From Microbacterium hydrothermale (GTDB taxonomy: Bacteria; Actinomycetota; Actinomycetes; Actinomycetales; Microbacteriaceae), in contig NZ_STGM01000001.1 in NCBI RefSeq assembly GCF_004854025.1, forward strand, positions 372,001 through 436,000: a stretch of 64,000 nucleotides of DNA, given 5' to 3'. Below, in pieces: positions 17,501-28,794 of the stretch (positions within the stretch are counted from its first letter, which is position 1; each line of letters opens with the position of its first letter). The position numbers and the translations under genes were made by a program. Below the pieces are notes generated by a model that saw only the letters and a program-made list of their open reading frames with translations, was not told the DNA's origin and ran no database searches.

Positions 17501-18097
17501 TCAGAGCTGCGCGAGCACGTCCAGGCGCAGCTGAGCGAGCACGGCGACCACCACGTAGGCGAGGAAGGTGGCCAGCGGAACCCAGGGCATCAGCCGGTCG
17601 GCGACCTGCCGCACGCGCTCGCCCGGGATCACTCCCTCCCGCAGCACGTGCAGGGTCACGACGAAGAACGAGGGGATCACGACCGACCACGTGACCATGC
17701 ACCACGGGCACAGCGTCGCGAGCACGAACAGGCTCTGCGCGATGAGCCAGATGACGAAGCCGATCGCGAACGCGAATCCGACCCAGAACAGGGCCCAGAA
17801 CCAGCGCGCGAACCGCGCACCCGCCAAGAGAGCCATGCCCACCACGATCGGCGCGATCCAGGCCGCGAGTCCGATGATCGGGTTGGGGAAGCCGAAGACG
17901 CTTCCCTGCGCCGACTGGAGGTTGGTCGAGCACTGCACGAGCACGCTGAAGTCGCACGACGCGGCGTCGCCCGGGTTGGCGAGCTGGTGGAAGCGTTCCA
18001 TCGTGAGCGAGAACGCCGCCCACCAGCCGACCACCCCGGCGAAGATCAGCCAGAGCGCGACGACGACCGGACGACGGGGAGTGACGCTTTCGCTCAT
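17501..18097 (-). CDS. Vitamin K epoxide reductase (VKOR) family protein
   Basis: Membrane thiol-disulfide enzyme that would recycle a DsbA-like oxidant using a quinone, the actinobacterial substitute for DsbB. The 198-residue protein has about five TM segments, a CPWC redox motif at about 130-133 inside the late helices, and a second pair Cys48/Cys56 in the first extracytoplasmic loop, the usual relay pair. No fused thioredoxin domain is present. The ATG is preceded by CAGAAT and six bases, so the message may be leaderless. A DsbA-family protein is encoded at 62286, but it looks cytoplasmic and need not be its partner. Confidence 0.9.
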   Translation of the reverse strand: MSESVTPRRPVVVALWLIFAGVVGWWAAFSLTMERFHQLANPGDAASCDFSVLVQCSTNLQSAQGSVFGFPNPIIGLAAWIAPIVVGMALLAGARFARWFWALFWVGFAFAIGFVIWLIAQSLFVLATLCPWCMVTWSVVIPSFFVVTLHVLREGVIPGERVRQVADRLMPWVPLATFLAYVVVAVLAQLRLDVLAQL

Positions 18098-18109
18098 GGG
18101 GCGATTCTG
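18098..18109 (-). promoter_or_regulatory. Possible leaderless promoter -10 for the VKOR gene
   Basis: CAGAAT (18109-18104 on the minus strand), six bases, then ATG. First base departs from TAnnnT, so confidence is lower. Confidence 0.35.
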
Positions 18110-18280
18110 CCACCGCCCGCATATCCACCCGCTGAAGACGCCTCGGCGTCGAGCGACGCGCTCCCGCGCCGTCTCTCATCCGCACCCCTCGGTCGTTCCC
18201 GGATGCCGCGACCCGGCGGACCGCGACCGGCATCCCGGTGTCGCCCGGGGGTGTCCGCTGGCCGTTTCGCCGGTCCGTGC

Positions 18281-18473
18281 GATAATGAAGGCTGATGTGA
18301 CCGCGGCCGCGCCGCAGGAACATCACCCAGAAGACTTCGGGCGATGACCGCCCTTCGCAGCACGAGCCGCAGGCCTGCTGCAGACCGAGTGAGTTCGCGG
18401 CCCCGCCGGGTGCGGCGCTGCATGAGATTTCGTCGGGCGACGCGCGGTGTCGCCCGCCAGGGAGAACCCCGAT
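18281..18473 (+). promoter_or_regulatory. Promoter and long 5' leader of rne
   Basis: GATAAT at 18281-18286 is the best -10 in the 376-base gap before RNase E and predicts a leader of about 180 bases. The leader holds at least one clear hairpin, GGGCGAC/GTCGCCC (18435-18441, 18449-18455), ending a few bases before the GGGAGAA ribosome site. RNase E genes in other bacteria feed back through their leaders; whether this one does is unknown. The bases from 18110 to 18280 show nothing I can name. Confidence 0.45.
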
Positions 18474-21221
18474 ATGGCCGATGTGACCGACGATCAGACC
18501 CCCGACGAGCAGACCCCCGAGGAGCAGGCACCGGTCGAGACCCCCGGCGTCGACGCCCCCGCGAGCGATACCCCTGCTGACGACGCCCCTGCGGACGACG
18601 CCTCTCCGCTCGACGAGGAGGAGGCCGCGACTCAGGATGCCGCCGAGGCGGCCGACGACGACACGCAGGCCCCCGCGGTGCTCGAGGCCCCTGAGACGAC
18701 CGAGGCCGATGCGGAACAGACCGCCGAGGCCGCCGCGCCCGCGAGCGAGGAGGCCCCCGCCGAGGAGCCCGTGACCGAGGAGCCTGCGTCCGAGGAGCCT
18801 GCGACCGAGCAGTCGACCGCCGAGACGTCGGCCGCCGACACGCCCGCAGCCGATGAGTCTGACGCGCAGCCCGCGTCCCACGCAGAGCCCGCCGCCGACG
18901 CAGAGCCCACGCCCGCCGCCGAGGCGCAGCCCGCCGCCGACGCAGAGCCCACCGCCGAGCCCGAGAAGCCCGCCGAGCCCGACGTTTCCGCCAAGCCCGA
19001 GAAGCCCGCGCGCCCCACGGCCGTCTCGCTCGGCCTGCTGCCCGAGAACTTCGTGTCGGCCGTGTCGACCGCTCTGCACTTCTACGCGCCCGAGCTGCCC
19101 CCGCTGCCCGCCCGCGAGGAGTCGTGGGACCGCGACGACCGCGACGACGAGGGCCCGCACGAGCGCGGCTCCGCCAACGCGCGCCGTCGCAACCGTCGCC
19201 GCGGGGGAGCGAACGCCGGCCCCGCCGACGAGAGCACCGAGGTCTCCGCCCCGGCCCCCGTCCGCCAGCGCGCGGTCGAGGTGATCACCGAGCCGCAGCG
19301 CATCAAGGGCTCCACGCGCCTCGAGGCCAAGAAGCAGCGTCGCCGCGACGGTCGCGAGGCCGGCCGTCGTCGCCCCGTCGTGACCGAGGCGGAGTTCCTC
19401 GCTCGCCGCGAGGCCGTCGACCGCGTCATGGTCGTGCGGTCCAAGGCCGGTCGCATCCAGATCGCCGTCCTCGAAGACAACGTGCTCGTCGAGCACTACG
19501 TCGCCCGCAACCAGGACGCGTCGCTGATCGGCAACGTCTACCTCGGTCGTGTCCAGAACGTTCTGCCCAGCATGGAAGCCGCCTTCGTCGACATCGGTCG
19601 CGGCCGCAACGCGGTGCTCTACTCGGGCGAGGTCGACTGGGACGGCGTCGAGACCAACAACCAGCCGCGCCGCATCGAGCTCGCCCTCAAGTCGGGCGAC
19701 CGCGTGCTCGTGCAGGTCACGAAAGACCCCGTGGGCCACAAGGGCGCCCGCCTGACGAGCCAGATCTCGCTCCCGGGCCGCTACCTCGTCTACGTGCCGA
19801 ACGGCACGATGAACGGCATCTCGCGCAAGCTGCCCGACACCGAGCGCGCCCGCCTCAAGAAGATCCTCAAAGAGGTCCTGCCCGAGTCGTCGGGCGTGAT
19901 CGTGCGCACCGCGGCGGAAGGGGCCACCGAGGAGCAGCTGACCCTCGACGTGCAGCGCCTCACCTCGCAGTGGGAGCACGTGTCGAGCCAGGTCAAGACC
20001 ATCCAGGCCCCGGCCCTGCTGCACTCCGAGCCCGACCTGCTGGTCAAGATCGTGCGCGACGTCTTCAACGAGGACTTCACGCGCATGCTCATCCAGGGCG
20101 ACGAGGCGCTGCAGACCATCTCGTCGTACCTGAAGGGCGTCGCCCCCGACCTGCTCGAGCGCGTCGAGAAGTACGAGGGCGAGCAGGACCCCTTCGACGC
20201 CTTCCGCGTCACGGAGCAGATCGAGAAGGCGCTCGACCGCAAGGTCTGGCTGCCCTCCGGCGGCTCGCTGGTCATCGACCGCACCGAGGCGATGACCGTC
20301 GTCGACGTCAACACCGGCAAGTTCGTCGGTTCGGGCGGAAACCTCGAAGAGACCGTCACCAAGAACAACCTCGAGGCGGCCGAAGAGATCGTGCGGCAGC
20401 TGCGCCTGCGCGACATCGGCGGCATCATCGTCGTCGACTTCATCGACATGGTGCTCGAATCCAACCGCGACCTCGTCCTTCGACGCCTCATCGAGTGCCT
20501 GAGCCGCGACCGCACGAAGCACCAGGTCGCCGAGGTCACCTCGCTCGGTCTCGTGCAGATGACGCGCAAGAAGCTCGGCCTCGGCCTGCTCGAGACCTTC
20601 AGCGAGGCGTGCGAGGTGTGCGCCGGTCGCGGCGTCATCGTCCATCACGACCCCGTCGTGCGCCACCGCGCGTCCGGTTCCTCGTCGGGCAACGGCGGAA
20701 ACGGCAGTGGCAGTGGGAATGGCAACGGCAACGGCGGCTCCAACCGCCGCGGGCGGGGCGGCAACGGCGGCTCGCAGAACGGCAACGGAAACGGCAACGG
20801 CGGCTCCCACGGCGGGGCGAACGGCTCCGCGCAGAACGGCGGCGCGGCCGCGGCCGCCGCGGGCGGCACGCACGTGATCACCGAGGGTGTGAAGTCCGCG
20901 CTCGCGCAGATCGCGGCATCCACCGTCAAGCCGACCCTCGACGACCCCGCCGTCGTCGAGGCGGCGGTCGTCGCCTCCGTCGAGGCCGTCCTCGAGGCCA
21001 AGGCCGAAAGCGAGGCGCCGGCCGCGCCCGCTCGCGAGAAGCGCCCCCGCAAGAAGCGCGAGCCCAAGGCCCCGCGCACCGAGAAGGACGCCCTCCTCGA
21101 GTCGGTGCTCGAGGCTCTCCCCGAGCCCAAGGCCCCCGGTCAGGGGCGCTCGCGTCGTCGGGTGACCACCGCCGCCCTCACCGGCACGCCGGTCAACGCG
21201 CAGCCCACCCAGGAATCCTGA
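18474..21221 (+). CDS. rne: Ribonuclease E/G family endoribonuclease
   Basis: Single-strand endoribonuclease for mRNA decay and rRNA maturation, 915 residues. The first 190 are an acidic Pro/Glu/Ala-rich region with repeats such as TEEPASEEPATEQ. An S1-type RNA-binding fold starts near 350 (GNVYLGRVQNVLPSMEAAFVDIG). Catalytic acids are Asp611 in DVNTGKF and Asp655 in VVDFIDM. The Zn-link CEVC is at 713-716. A Gly/Asn-rich low-complexity stretch (about 738-795) and a basic RKKREPK tail follow. The catalytic core in the middle with disordered flanks on both sides is the actinobacterial layout. The ATG at 18474 has GGGAGAA upstream. Confidence 0.95.
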   Translation: MADVTDDQTPDEQTPEEQAPVETPGVDAPASDTPADDAPADDASPLDEEEAATQDAAEAADDDTQAPAVLEAPETTEADAEQTAEAAAPASEEAPAEEPVTEEPASEEPATEQSTAETSAADTPAADESDAQPASHAEPAADAEPTPAAEAQPAADAEPTAEPEKPAEPDVSAKPEKPARPTAVSLGLLPENFVSAVSTALHFYAPELPPLPAREESWDRDDRDDEGPHERGSANARRRNRRRGGANAGPADESTEVSAPAPVRQRAVEVITEPQRIKGSTRLEAKKQRRRDGREAGRRRPVVTEAEFLARREAVDRVMVVRSKAGRIQIAVLEDNVLVEHYVARNQDASLIGNVYLGRVQNVLPSMEAAFVDIGRGRNAVLYSGEVDWDGVETNNQPRRIELALKSGDRVLVQVTKDPVGHKGARLTSQISLPGRYLVYVPNGTMNGISRKLPDTERARLKKILKEVLPESSGVIVRTAAEGATEEQLTLDVQRLTSQWEHVSSQVKTIQAPALLHSEPDLLVKIVRDVFNEDFTRMLIQGDEALQTISSYLKGVAPDLLERVEKYEGEQDPFDAFRVTEQIEKALDRKVWLPSGGSLVIDRTEAMTVVDVNTGKFVGSGGNLEETVTKNNLEAAEEIVRQLRLRDIGGIIVVDFIDMVLESNRDLVLRRLIECLSRDRTKHQVAEVTSLGLVQMTRKKLGLGLLETFSEACEVCAGRGVIVHHDPVVRHRASGSSSGNGGNGSGSGNGNGNGGSNRRGRGGNGGSQNGNGNGNGGSHGGANGSAQNGGAAAAAAGGTHVITEGVKSALAQIAASTVKPTLDDPAVVEAAVVASVEAVLEAKAESEAPAAPAREKRPRKKREPKAPRTEKDALLESVLEALPEPKAPGQGRSRRRVTTAALTGTPVNAQPTQES

Positions 21222-21231
21222 ACCCGTCGTC

Positions 21232-21292
21232 CGTGAGGGGTCGCACCCCGTCGCCGAGCATCGAACCCGGCGGCGGCGTGCGGCCCCTCACG
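21232..21292 (+). terminator. Terminator-like long hairpin after rne
   Basis: CGTGAGGGGTCGCAC (21232-21246) pairs with GTGCGGCCCCTCACG (21278-21292), 15 pairs including one G-U, with a GC-rich loop that can fold further. It sits between convergent rne and the DUF4031 gene, so it could serve both strands. Confidence 0.6.
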
Positions 21293-21360
21293 CACGGCGG
21301 AGGGGCGGATGCCGCGCTCGCGCGCGTCCGCGTCCGACTCGACCTCCCGCGAGGTCGGTG

Positions 21361-21639
21361 TCAGCGTCCCGCGTCGCGGCGCTCGCGCGCGGTGATGCGC
21401 AGCCCCGAGGCGCGCAGGCGCCGGACGAGCTCTCTGCCGCCCACGTGCTCCGCGCCCGCGGCGACGAGGTCGGCGTGCCGCTCGTCGGGGACGTCGTAGT
21501 GATCGAGGTCGAAGGCGCGGCGGGGGATCCCCGCGGCCTCGGCGAACGCGTGCAGTTCGGCGAGATCGCTGTCGCTCACCAGATGCGCCCACAGCCGTCC
21601 GTGCGCGGGCCACTGCGGGTCGTCGATGAGGATCGCCAT
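21361..21639 (-). CDS. DUF4031 family protein
   Basis: Soluble 92-residue protein with the DUF4031 pattern: MAILIDDPQWPAHGRLWAHLVSD at the start, IPRRAFDLDHYDVPD in the middle and a basic helix GRELVRRLRASGLRI near the end. Conserved Asp and His residues suggest a small enzyme-like or nucleotide-handling fold but no activity is established. Single gene between rne and rplU on the opposite strand. The ATG is preceded by TAGGAT and six bases, predicting a leaderless transcript. Confidence 0.85.
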   Translation of the reverse strand: MAILIDDPQWPAHGRLWAHLVSDSDLAELHAFAEAAGIPRRAFDLDHYDVPDERHADLVAAGAEHVGGRELVRRLRASGLRITARERRDAGR

Positions 21640-21651
21640 CCCGCGATCCTA
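21640..21651 (-). promoter_or_regulatory. Leaderless promoter -10 for the DUF4031 gene
   Basis: TAGGAT (21651-21646 on the minus strand), six bases, ATG. Confidence 0.5.
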
Positions 21652-21676
21652 CGGGCGACACGCGGGGCGGATGCTT

Positions 21677-21705
21677 TTGCCGGATGCCTCCGGGTGAGCT
21701 AAACT
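21677..21705 (+). promoter_or_regulatory. Promoter of rplU-rpmA
   Basis: TTGCCG (21677-21682), 17-base spacer, TAAACT (21700-21705): the most complete housekeeping promoter in the window. It predicts a leader of about 140 bases before rplU, which includes small hairpins such as GGGTC/GACCC; a feedback role for L21 is possible but not shown. Confidence 0.65.
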
Positions 21706-21853
21706 CGACCCTTGGTGCGTCGCGTCCGCTCTCATCGGAGCGTGACCCCGCTGACTTTCGTCGGCCGGATCGCACCGAGACTTGGGTCGTCAGACCCTCC
21801 CGACGTCATCAGACAACCGGAGCCGTGCGCTCCCGAACGAAAACAGGTGTGAA

Positions 21854-22162
21854 GTGGTTTACGCAGTTGTGCGCGCCGGCGGCCGCCAGGAGAAGGTCCA
21901 GGTCGGCACGGTCGTCGTGCTCGACCGCCAGAAGGCGAAGGTCGGCGAGAGCATCCAGCTGCCCGCCGTCCTGTTCGTCGACGGCGACGCGGTCACGACC
22001 GACGCCGACAAGCTCGCGAAGGTCTCGGTCACGGCCGAGGTGCTCGGCGAGGAGCGCGGTCCGAAGATCGTGATCCAGAAGTTCAAGAACAAGACCGGCT
22101 ACAAGAAGCGCCAGGGCCACCGTCAGGACCTCACGCGCGTCAAGATCACCGGCATCAAGTAA
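21854..22162 (+). CDS. rplU: 50S ribosomal protein L21
   Basis: Ribosomal protein of 102 residues, starting [15 protein letters not shown] and ending RVKITGIK, full length for the family. The GTG at 21854 is chosen because it matches the universal N-terminus and has AGGTG a few bases upstream; an in-frame TTG farther up would add an unconserved stretch. Paired with rpmA as in nearly all bacteria, followed by obgE. Confidence 0.97.
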   Translation: MVYAVVRAGGRQEKVQVGTVVVLDRQKAKVGESIQLPAVLFVDGDAVTTDADKLAKVSVTAEVLGEERGPKIVIQKFKNKTGYKKRQGHRQDLTRVKITGIK

Positions 22163-22180
22163 GAGCCAGGAGACGCAGAG

Positions 22181-22438
22181 ATGGCACACAAAAAGGGCGC
22201 AAGCTCCACCCGCAACGGTCGTGACTCCAACGCACAGCGCCTCGGCGTGAAGCGCTTCGGCGGCCAGGCCGTCAACGCCGGCGAGATCCTCGTCCGCCAG
22301 CGCGGCACGCACTTCCACCCCGGCGCCAACGTCGGCCGTGGCGGCGACGACACGCTGTTCGCTCTGGCCGCCGGTGCGGTCGAGTTCGGCAACAAGGGCG
22401 GCCGCAAGGTCGTCAACATCGTCGCCGCTGCGGAGTAA
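22181..22438 (+). CDS. rpmA: 50S ribosomal protein L27
   Basis: Ribosomal protein of 85 residues whose N-terminal tail reaches the peptidyl-transferase centre. [16 protein letters not shown] is typical, beginning with the functional tail directly, so no N-terminal processing peptide like that of Firmicutes is present. AGGAGA precedes the start, 18 bases after rplU. Followed by a classic intrinsic terminator. Confidence 0.98.
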   Translation: MAHKKGASSTRNGRDSNAQRLGVKRFGGQAVNAGEILVRQRGTHFHPGANVGRGGDDTLFALAAGAVEFGNKGGRKVVNIVAAAE

Positions 22439-24966
<2,528 letters not shown>

Positions 24967-24970
24967 GCGC

Positions 24971-26230
24971 ATGACCGCGATCGCCGCCTCCGTCGACGAG
25001 CGCCTGCGTCTGGCCAAAGACGCGGCGCGCGAGATCGCCCTGCTCGACGGGCCGCGCAAGAGCGCCGTGCTGAACGCGGTGGCCGACGCCCTCGTCGCCG
25101 CCACTGCCGACATCGTCGCGGCCAACGCCGTCGATCTGGAGCGGGGACGAGCGGATGCCATCGGCGAGGCCCTCCTCGACCGACTGCGCCTCGACGACGC
25201 CCGGGTCGCCGCCCTGGCCGCCGCGGTGCGCGCCGTCGCGGAGCTGCCGGATCCGGTCGGCCGGATCCTCGACGAGCGCACGCTGCCCAACGGCCTCGCG
25301 CTGCAGAAGGTCGCGGTGCCGTTCGGCGTCGTCGGCTCGATCTACGAGGCGCGTCCCAACGTGACCGTCGACATCGCCTCGCTCGCCCTCCGCTCCGGCA
25401 ACGCCGTCGTGCTGCGCGGCGGTTCGGCCGCGCAGAGCAGCAACGCCACGCTCGTGCGCGTCATGCGCGAGGCTCTGAGCGCTCAGGGCGTCACCCCCGA
25501 GGCAATTCAAAGCGTCGACGACTTCGGCCGCGACGGGGCGCGCGCCCTCATGAACGCCCGGGGGCTGGTCGACGTGCTCGTGCCGCGGGGGAGCGCTTCG
25601 CTCATCGAGACCGTGGTGACCGAGTCGACCGTCCCCGTGATCGAGACCGGGGCCGGAGTCGTGCACGTCTTCCTCGACGCCACCGCCCGAGACGACTGGG
25701 CGCGGGACATCGTGCTCAACGCCAAGGCGCAGCGTCCGAGCGTGTGCAACGCCGTCGAGACGGTCCTCGTGCACCGCGCCGCCGCCGATCGCCTGCTGCC
25801 CGAGCTGCTGGCATCCCTGTCCGACGCGGGCGTCACGGTGCACGGCGATGAGGCGACCCGGGCTCACGACGACCGCGTGGTGGCGGCCACCGACGACGAC
25901 TGGGCACGCGAGTACGGCACTCTGGACCTCGCGATGCGGGTGGTCGACGACCTCGACGAGGCGCTCGCGCACATCCGCCGCTACTCCACGCAGCACACCG
26001 AGGCGATCGTCACGGCCGACCAGACCGCCGCCGACCGCTTCCTCGCCGAGGTCGATTCGGCCGTCGTGCTGGTCAACGCCTCGACGCGTTTCACTGACGG
26101 GGGCGAGTTCGGCTTCGGCGCCGAGGTCGGCATCTCGACCCAGAAACTCCACGCCCGCGGCCCCATGGGGCTCGCCGAACTGACGAGCACCAAGTGGCTC
26201 GGGCGCGGCGGCGGCCAGGTCCGCGCCTGA
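24971..26230 (+). CDS. proA: Glutamate-5-semialdehyde dehydrogenase
   Basis: Second step of proline synthesis, NADPH reduction of glutamyl phosphate. It is 419 residues, standard length. The catalytic cysteine is Cys259 in RPSVCNAVET, and FGVVGSIYEARPNVT and FTDGGEFGFGAEVGIS are family hallmarks. The ATG at 24971 is four bases past the proB stop; an upstream in-frame extension is not conserved. proC is not in the window. Confidence 0.97.
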   Translation: MTAIAASVDERLRLAKDAAREIALLDGPRKSAVLNAVADALVAATADIVAANAVDLERGRADAIGEALLDRLRLDDARVAALAAAVRAVAELPDPVGRILDERTLPNGLALQKVAVPFGVVGSIYEARPNVTVDIASLALRSGNAVVLRGGSAAQSSNATLVRVMREALSAQGVTPEAIQSVDDFGRDGARALMNARGLVDVLVPRGSASLIETVVTESTVPVIETGAGVVHVFLDATARDDWARDIVLNAKAQRPSVCNAVETVLVHRAAADRLLPELLASLSDAGVTVHGDEATRAHDDRVVAATDDDWAREYGTLDLAMRVVDDLDEALAHIRRYSTQHTEAIVTADQTAADRFLAEVDSAVVLVNASTRFTDGGEFGFGAEVGISTQKLHARGPMGLAELTSTKWLGRGGGQVRA

Positions 26231-26235
26231 CCGCC

Positions 26236-26241
26236 TAAAAT
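26236..26241 (+). promoter_or_regulatory. Probable -10 box before the small membrane protein
   Basis: TAAAAT directly after proA, 45 bases before the ATG at 26286, with CGGAGC as ribosome site. It may start a separate transcript carrying nadD and rsfS. No clear -35. Confidence 0.45.
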
Positions 26242-26285
26242 GGCAAGGCGCATCGCGATGCGCGCACACTTCGAACGGAGCACTG

Positions 26286-26510
26286 ATGACTTTCGTGTCA
26301 CTTCTCGCCCAGGCCGCTGAAGAGGGCGCCCACCACGGGGGCAACGTCCAGGCCTCGACCTTCTGGTACGGCGTGGTGGCCTTCGTCGTCTTCATCTCGC
26401 TGGGCCTGGTCACGCTGTCGTACCGCAACGTGTCCAACCGTCACGCGCACAAGGCCGAGGCCTACACGCAGAAGCACGGCACGCCCACGCCCGAGGCCCA
26501 CGGCCACTGA
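26286..26510 (+). CDS. Small single-pass membrane protein with His-rich ends
   Basis: A 74-residue protein of unknown function. A short N-terminal part ([20 protein letters not shown]) is followed by one TM segment (about 25-44) and a hydrophilic tail with several histidines ([16 protein letters not shown], ending EAHGH). It sits between proA and nadD with its own -10 box and CGGAGC before the ATG. The layout resembles small subunits of membrane complexes, but no family is recognised. Histidines at both ends could bind a metal; this is speculative. Confidence 0.75.
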   Translation: MTFVSLLAQAAEEGAHHGGNVQASTFWYGVVAFVVFISLGLVTLSYRNVSNRHAHKAEAYTQKHGTPTPEAHGH

Positions 26511-26520
26511 GGGCCACCGT

Positions 26521-27117
26521 ATGTCGGTGACGCGCGCCCCTCGTATCGGGGTCATGGGTGGGACGTTCGATCCCATCCATCACGGTCACCTCGTCGCGGC
26601 CAGTGAGGTCGCCCAATCGTTCGATCTCGACGAGGTCGTCTTCGTGCCGACGGGTCGCCCGTGGCAGAAGGACGACGTCACCGAGAGCGAGCACCGCTAT
26701 CTCATGACGGTGATCGCGACGGCATCCAACCCCCAGTTCACGGTGAGCCGCGTCGACATCGACCGCGCAGGGCCCACCTACACGATCGACACCCTGCGCG
26801 ACCTGCAGGAGCAGCGTCCGGGCGCGGAGCTCTTCTTCATCACGGGAGCCGACGCCGTCGCGCAGATCCTCAGCTGGCGCAACCATCAGGAGCTGTGGGA
26901 CCTGGCGCACTTCGTCGCCGTCTCGCGCCCCGGCCACGTGCTCACCACGGAGGGACTTCCCTCCGAGAACGTGAGCCAGCTGGAGATCCCGGCCCTGTCG
27001 ATCTCGTCCACAGACTGCCGCGCCCGCGTGCGCCGAGGACACCCCGTGTGGTACCTCGTGCCCGACGGTGTCGTGCAGTACATCGCCAAGCATCACCTCT
27101 ACCGGAGCAAGGCATGA
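26521..27117 (+). CDS. nadD: Nicotinate-nucleotide adenylyltransferase
   Basis: Converts NaMN to NaAD in NAD synthesis, 198 residues. The nucleotidyltransferase loop [11 protein letters not shown] is at about 13-23 and the second motif SSTDCR, equivalent to SSTxxR, near 161-166. It begins ten bases after the small membrane protein and ends in an ATGA overlap with the next gene; rsfS follows two genes later, the common nadD-rsfS pairing with one gene inserted. Confidence 0.96.
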   Translation: MSVTRAPRIGVMGGTFDPIHHGHLVAASEVAQSFDLDEVVFVPTGRPWQKDDVTESEHRYLMTVIATASNPQFTVSRVDIDRAGPTYTIDTLRDLQEQRPGAELFFITGADAVAQILSWRNHQELWDLAHFVAVSRPGHVLTTEGLPSENVSQLEIPALSISSTDCRARVRRGHPVWYLVPDGVVQYIAKHHLYRSKA

Positions 27118-28226
27118 GCACTTCCGAGAATCCCGAGACGCCCGCCCTGACCCGTCGTCAGCTGCGCGAGCTGCGTCAGACCGGCGCGACCCCGATCATC
27201 CCGCCGCAGCCCGAGGGCGAGCAGGCCCCGGATGCCGCGGAGTCCGCGCCCGCGGACGTGATCGATGCGGTTCCCGCCGGCGCGACCGAAGCCCCCTCGA
27301 CCGAAGCCCCCGCGCCCGAGGAACGTCACGACGACGGCGTCGTCGCCGACGAGTCGGAGACCCGCGACGAGACCGATGAGGCCGCCCCTGCGCCCGCGGT
27401 GAGCGGTGACATCCCCGCTCCCGCTCCGATCGAGGAGCCGACGGCGCCCGCTCTGCGTCCCGCCACCTTCGATTCGGCGTTCGGCGACGCGGGCGCCGAG
27501 TTCGGCGTGTCCGGCCTCACGCGTCGTCAGGTGCGCGCGCAGGAGAAGATCCGCACGGCGGCCGTTCCCATCATCAGCCCCGATCTCGAACCGGCTCAGC
27601 CGCGGCAGAGCCCGCTGCCGACGCCCGCAGCCGCCGAGGGAACCCTCCCCGCGATCTTCCGTCCCGCCGTCGCCGACACCGACGAGAACGCCGTCGCCTC
27701 GACCGACGAGGTTCCCGCGCCGTCGGTGGTCAACCCGGCGCTCGGCTCCGATCTGCTCGACGGACAAGCGCCGGATGTCACCCTCCCGGCCTCGTTCGAT
27801 CAGCTGATCGCCCGCAACACCGGCGCGACCGGAGCGGTGTCGACGCCGAACGCCCTGATCCTCTCGCAGACCCCCGCGGGCGTCCCGCTCGTGGGCCCGA
27901 TCAACGGCACCGGAGAGATCATGATCACCGGCACCTTCGAGCTCCCCGAGGGTCTCGGATCGGTCGGTCACGCACCCGGCACCACCGACGGCCGCGACGC
28001 CGACGCGGTGCTCCTCGACGGCGAGCTCCCGCCCGCCTCGTCCCCCACGCCGATCGCCGCCAGCGCCGCGATCAGCACCGTCAAGCAACCGGGCGAGATC
28101 ATCCGCCCCCCGGCGCCCGAGAAGGGGAGCAAGCTCCTCGTCGGCCTCATCATCACGACCGGCGCGCTCGCGCTGGCGGTGGCCGTCACCCTCGTGCTCG
28201 CCTTCACGACAGGAGTCTTCCGATGA
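27114..28226 (+). CDS. Disordered tail-anchored membrane protein with a duplicated TRRQ motif
   Basis: A 370-residue protein of unknown function. Residues 1-335 are Pro/Ala/Glu-rich and probably disordered; one hydrophobic segment at about 341-365 ([24 protein letters not shown]) is followed only by TTGVFR, so the long part should be cytoplasmic. A basic motif occurs twice: [20 protein letters not shown] at 12-31 and [21 protein letters not shown] at 135-155. It is coupled by ATGA overlaps to nadD upstream and rsfS downstream, an unusual insertion in that pair. It might be a tether or scaffold, but nothing shows the partner. Confidence 0.8.
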   Translation: MSTSENPETPALTRRQLRELRQTGATPIIPPQPEGEQAPDAAESAPADVIDAVPAGATEAPSTEAPAPEERHDDGVVADESETRDETDEAAPAPAVSGDIPAPAPIEEPTAPALRPATFDSAFGDAGAEFGVSGLTRRQVRAQEKIRTAAVPIISPDLEPAQPRQSPLPTPAAAEGTLPAIFRPAVADTDENAVASTDEVPAPSVVNPALGSDLLDGQAPDVTLPASFDQLIARNTGATGAVSTPNALILSQTPAGVPLVGPINGTGEIMITGTFELPEGLGSVGHAPGTTDGRDADAVLLDGELPPASSPTPIAASAAISTVKQPGEIIRPPAPEKGSKLLVGLIITTGALALAVAVTLVLAFTTGVFR

Positions 28227-28603
28227 CAGCCACCGACAACGGCCGCGAGATGGCGCAGATCGCCGCCCTCGCCGCCGACTCCAAGAGCGGCGACGACATC
28301 GTCGCCCTCGACGTGTCCGAGCCCCTGCCGCTCGTCGACGTCTTCCTCCTCGTCACCGGTCGCAACGAGCGCAACGTCGCCGCGATCGCCGACGAGGTCG
28401 AGGAGAAGCTCCTCGAGGCCGGCCACAAGCGTCTGCGCCGCGAGGGACGCCAGGAGTCGCGCTGGGTGCTCCTGGACTTCGGCGACCTCGTCGTGCACGT
28501 CTTCCACGAGGAGGAGCGCGTCTACTACGGCCTCGAGCGCCTCTGGAAGGACTGTCCCGTCATCCCGATCGAGCTGCCGACGCCGGCCAACGCGGCCGAT
28601 TAA
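28223..28603 (+). CDS. rsfS: Ribosomal silencing factor RsfS
   Basis: Binds L14 and blocks subunit joining when nutrients are low. The 126-residue protein has the family core: GDDIVALDVSEPLPLVDVFLLVTGRNERNVAAIADEVEEKL and RREGRQESRWVLLDFGDLVVHVFHEEERVYYGLERLW. It starts in an ATGA overlap with the membrane protein gene and ends the transcript at a hairpin 13 bases downstream. Confidence 0.96.
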   Translation: MTATDNGREMAQIAALAADSKSGDDIVALDVSEPLPLVDVFLLVTGRNERNVAAIADEVEEKLLEAGHKRLRREGRQESRWVLLDFGDLVVHVFHEEERVYYGLERLWKDCPVIPIELPTPANAAD

Positions 28604-28616
28604 AGGCCCCTCGATC

Positions 28617-28646
28617 AACGCCCTCTGCCCGCCGGCAGGGGGCGTT
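28617..28646 (+). terminator. Terminator hairpin after rsfS
   Basis: AACGCCCTCTGCC, loop CGCC, GGCAGGGGGCGTT, then CTCGTT: 13 pairs with one G-U. Confidence 0.75.
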
Positions 28647-28756
28647 CTCGTTGGCGTACGCGCGGTGCGGCAGGGAGGGCGCAGGAGAGCGGCCGGCCGC
28701 AACGGCGGAACGGGGGAGGGCGGATGCCGCTGCTCGCTGTTCCGCACGGATGCAAC

Positions 28757-28788
28757 GAGAAAGCCCCCGCCGAAGCGGGGGCTTTCTC
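28757..28788 (-). terminator. Terminator of tRNA-Ala (possibly bidirectional)
   Basis: A perfect 14-bp stem, GAGAAAGCCCCCGC / GCGGGGGCTTTCTC, with a four-base loop, seven bases past the 3' end of the tRNA gene on the minus strand. On the plus strand it ends in TTTCTCTC, so it may also stop read-through from rsfS. Confidence 0.8.
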
Positions 28789-28794
28789 TCTGGG

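Noticed and set aside
17501-18097. VKOR protein as redox partner of the DsbA-like protein at 62286
   Set aside because: The DsbA-like protein has no signal peptide and is probably cytoplasmic, so the pairing is not supported.
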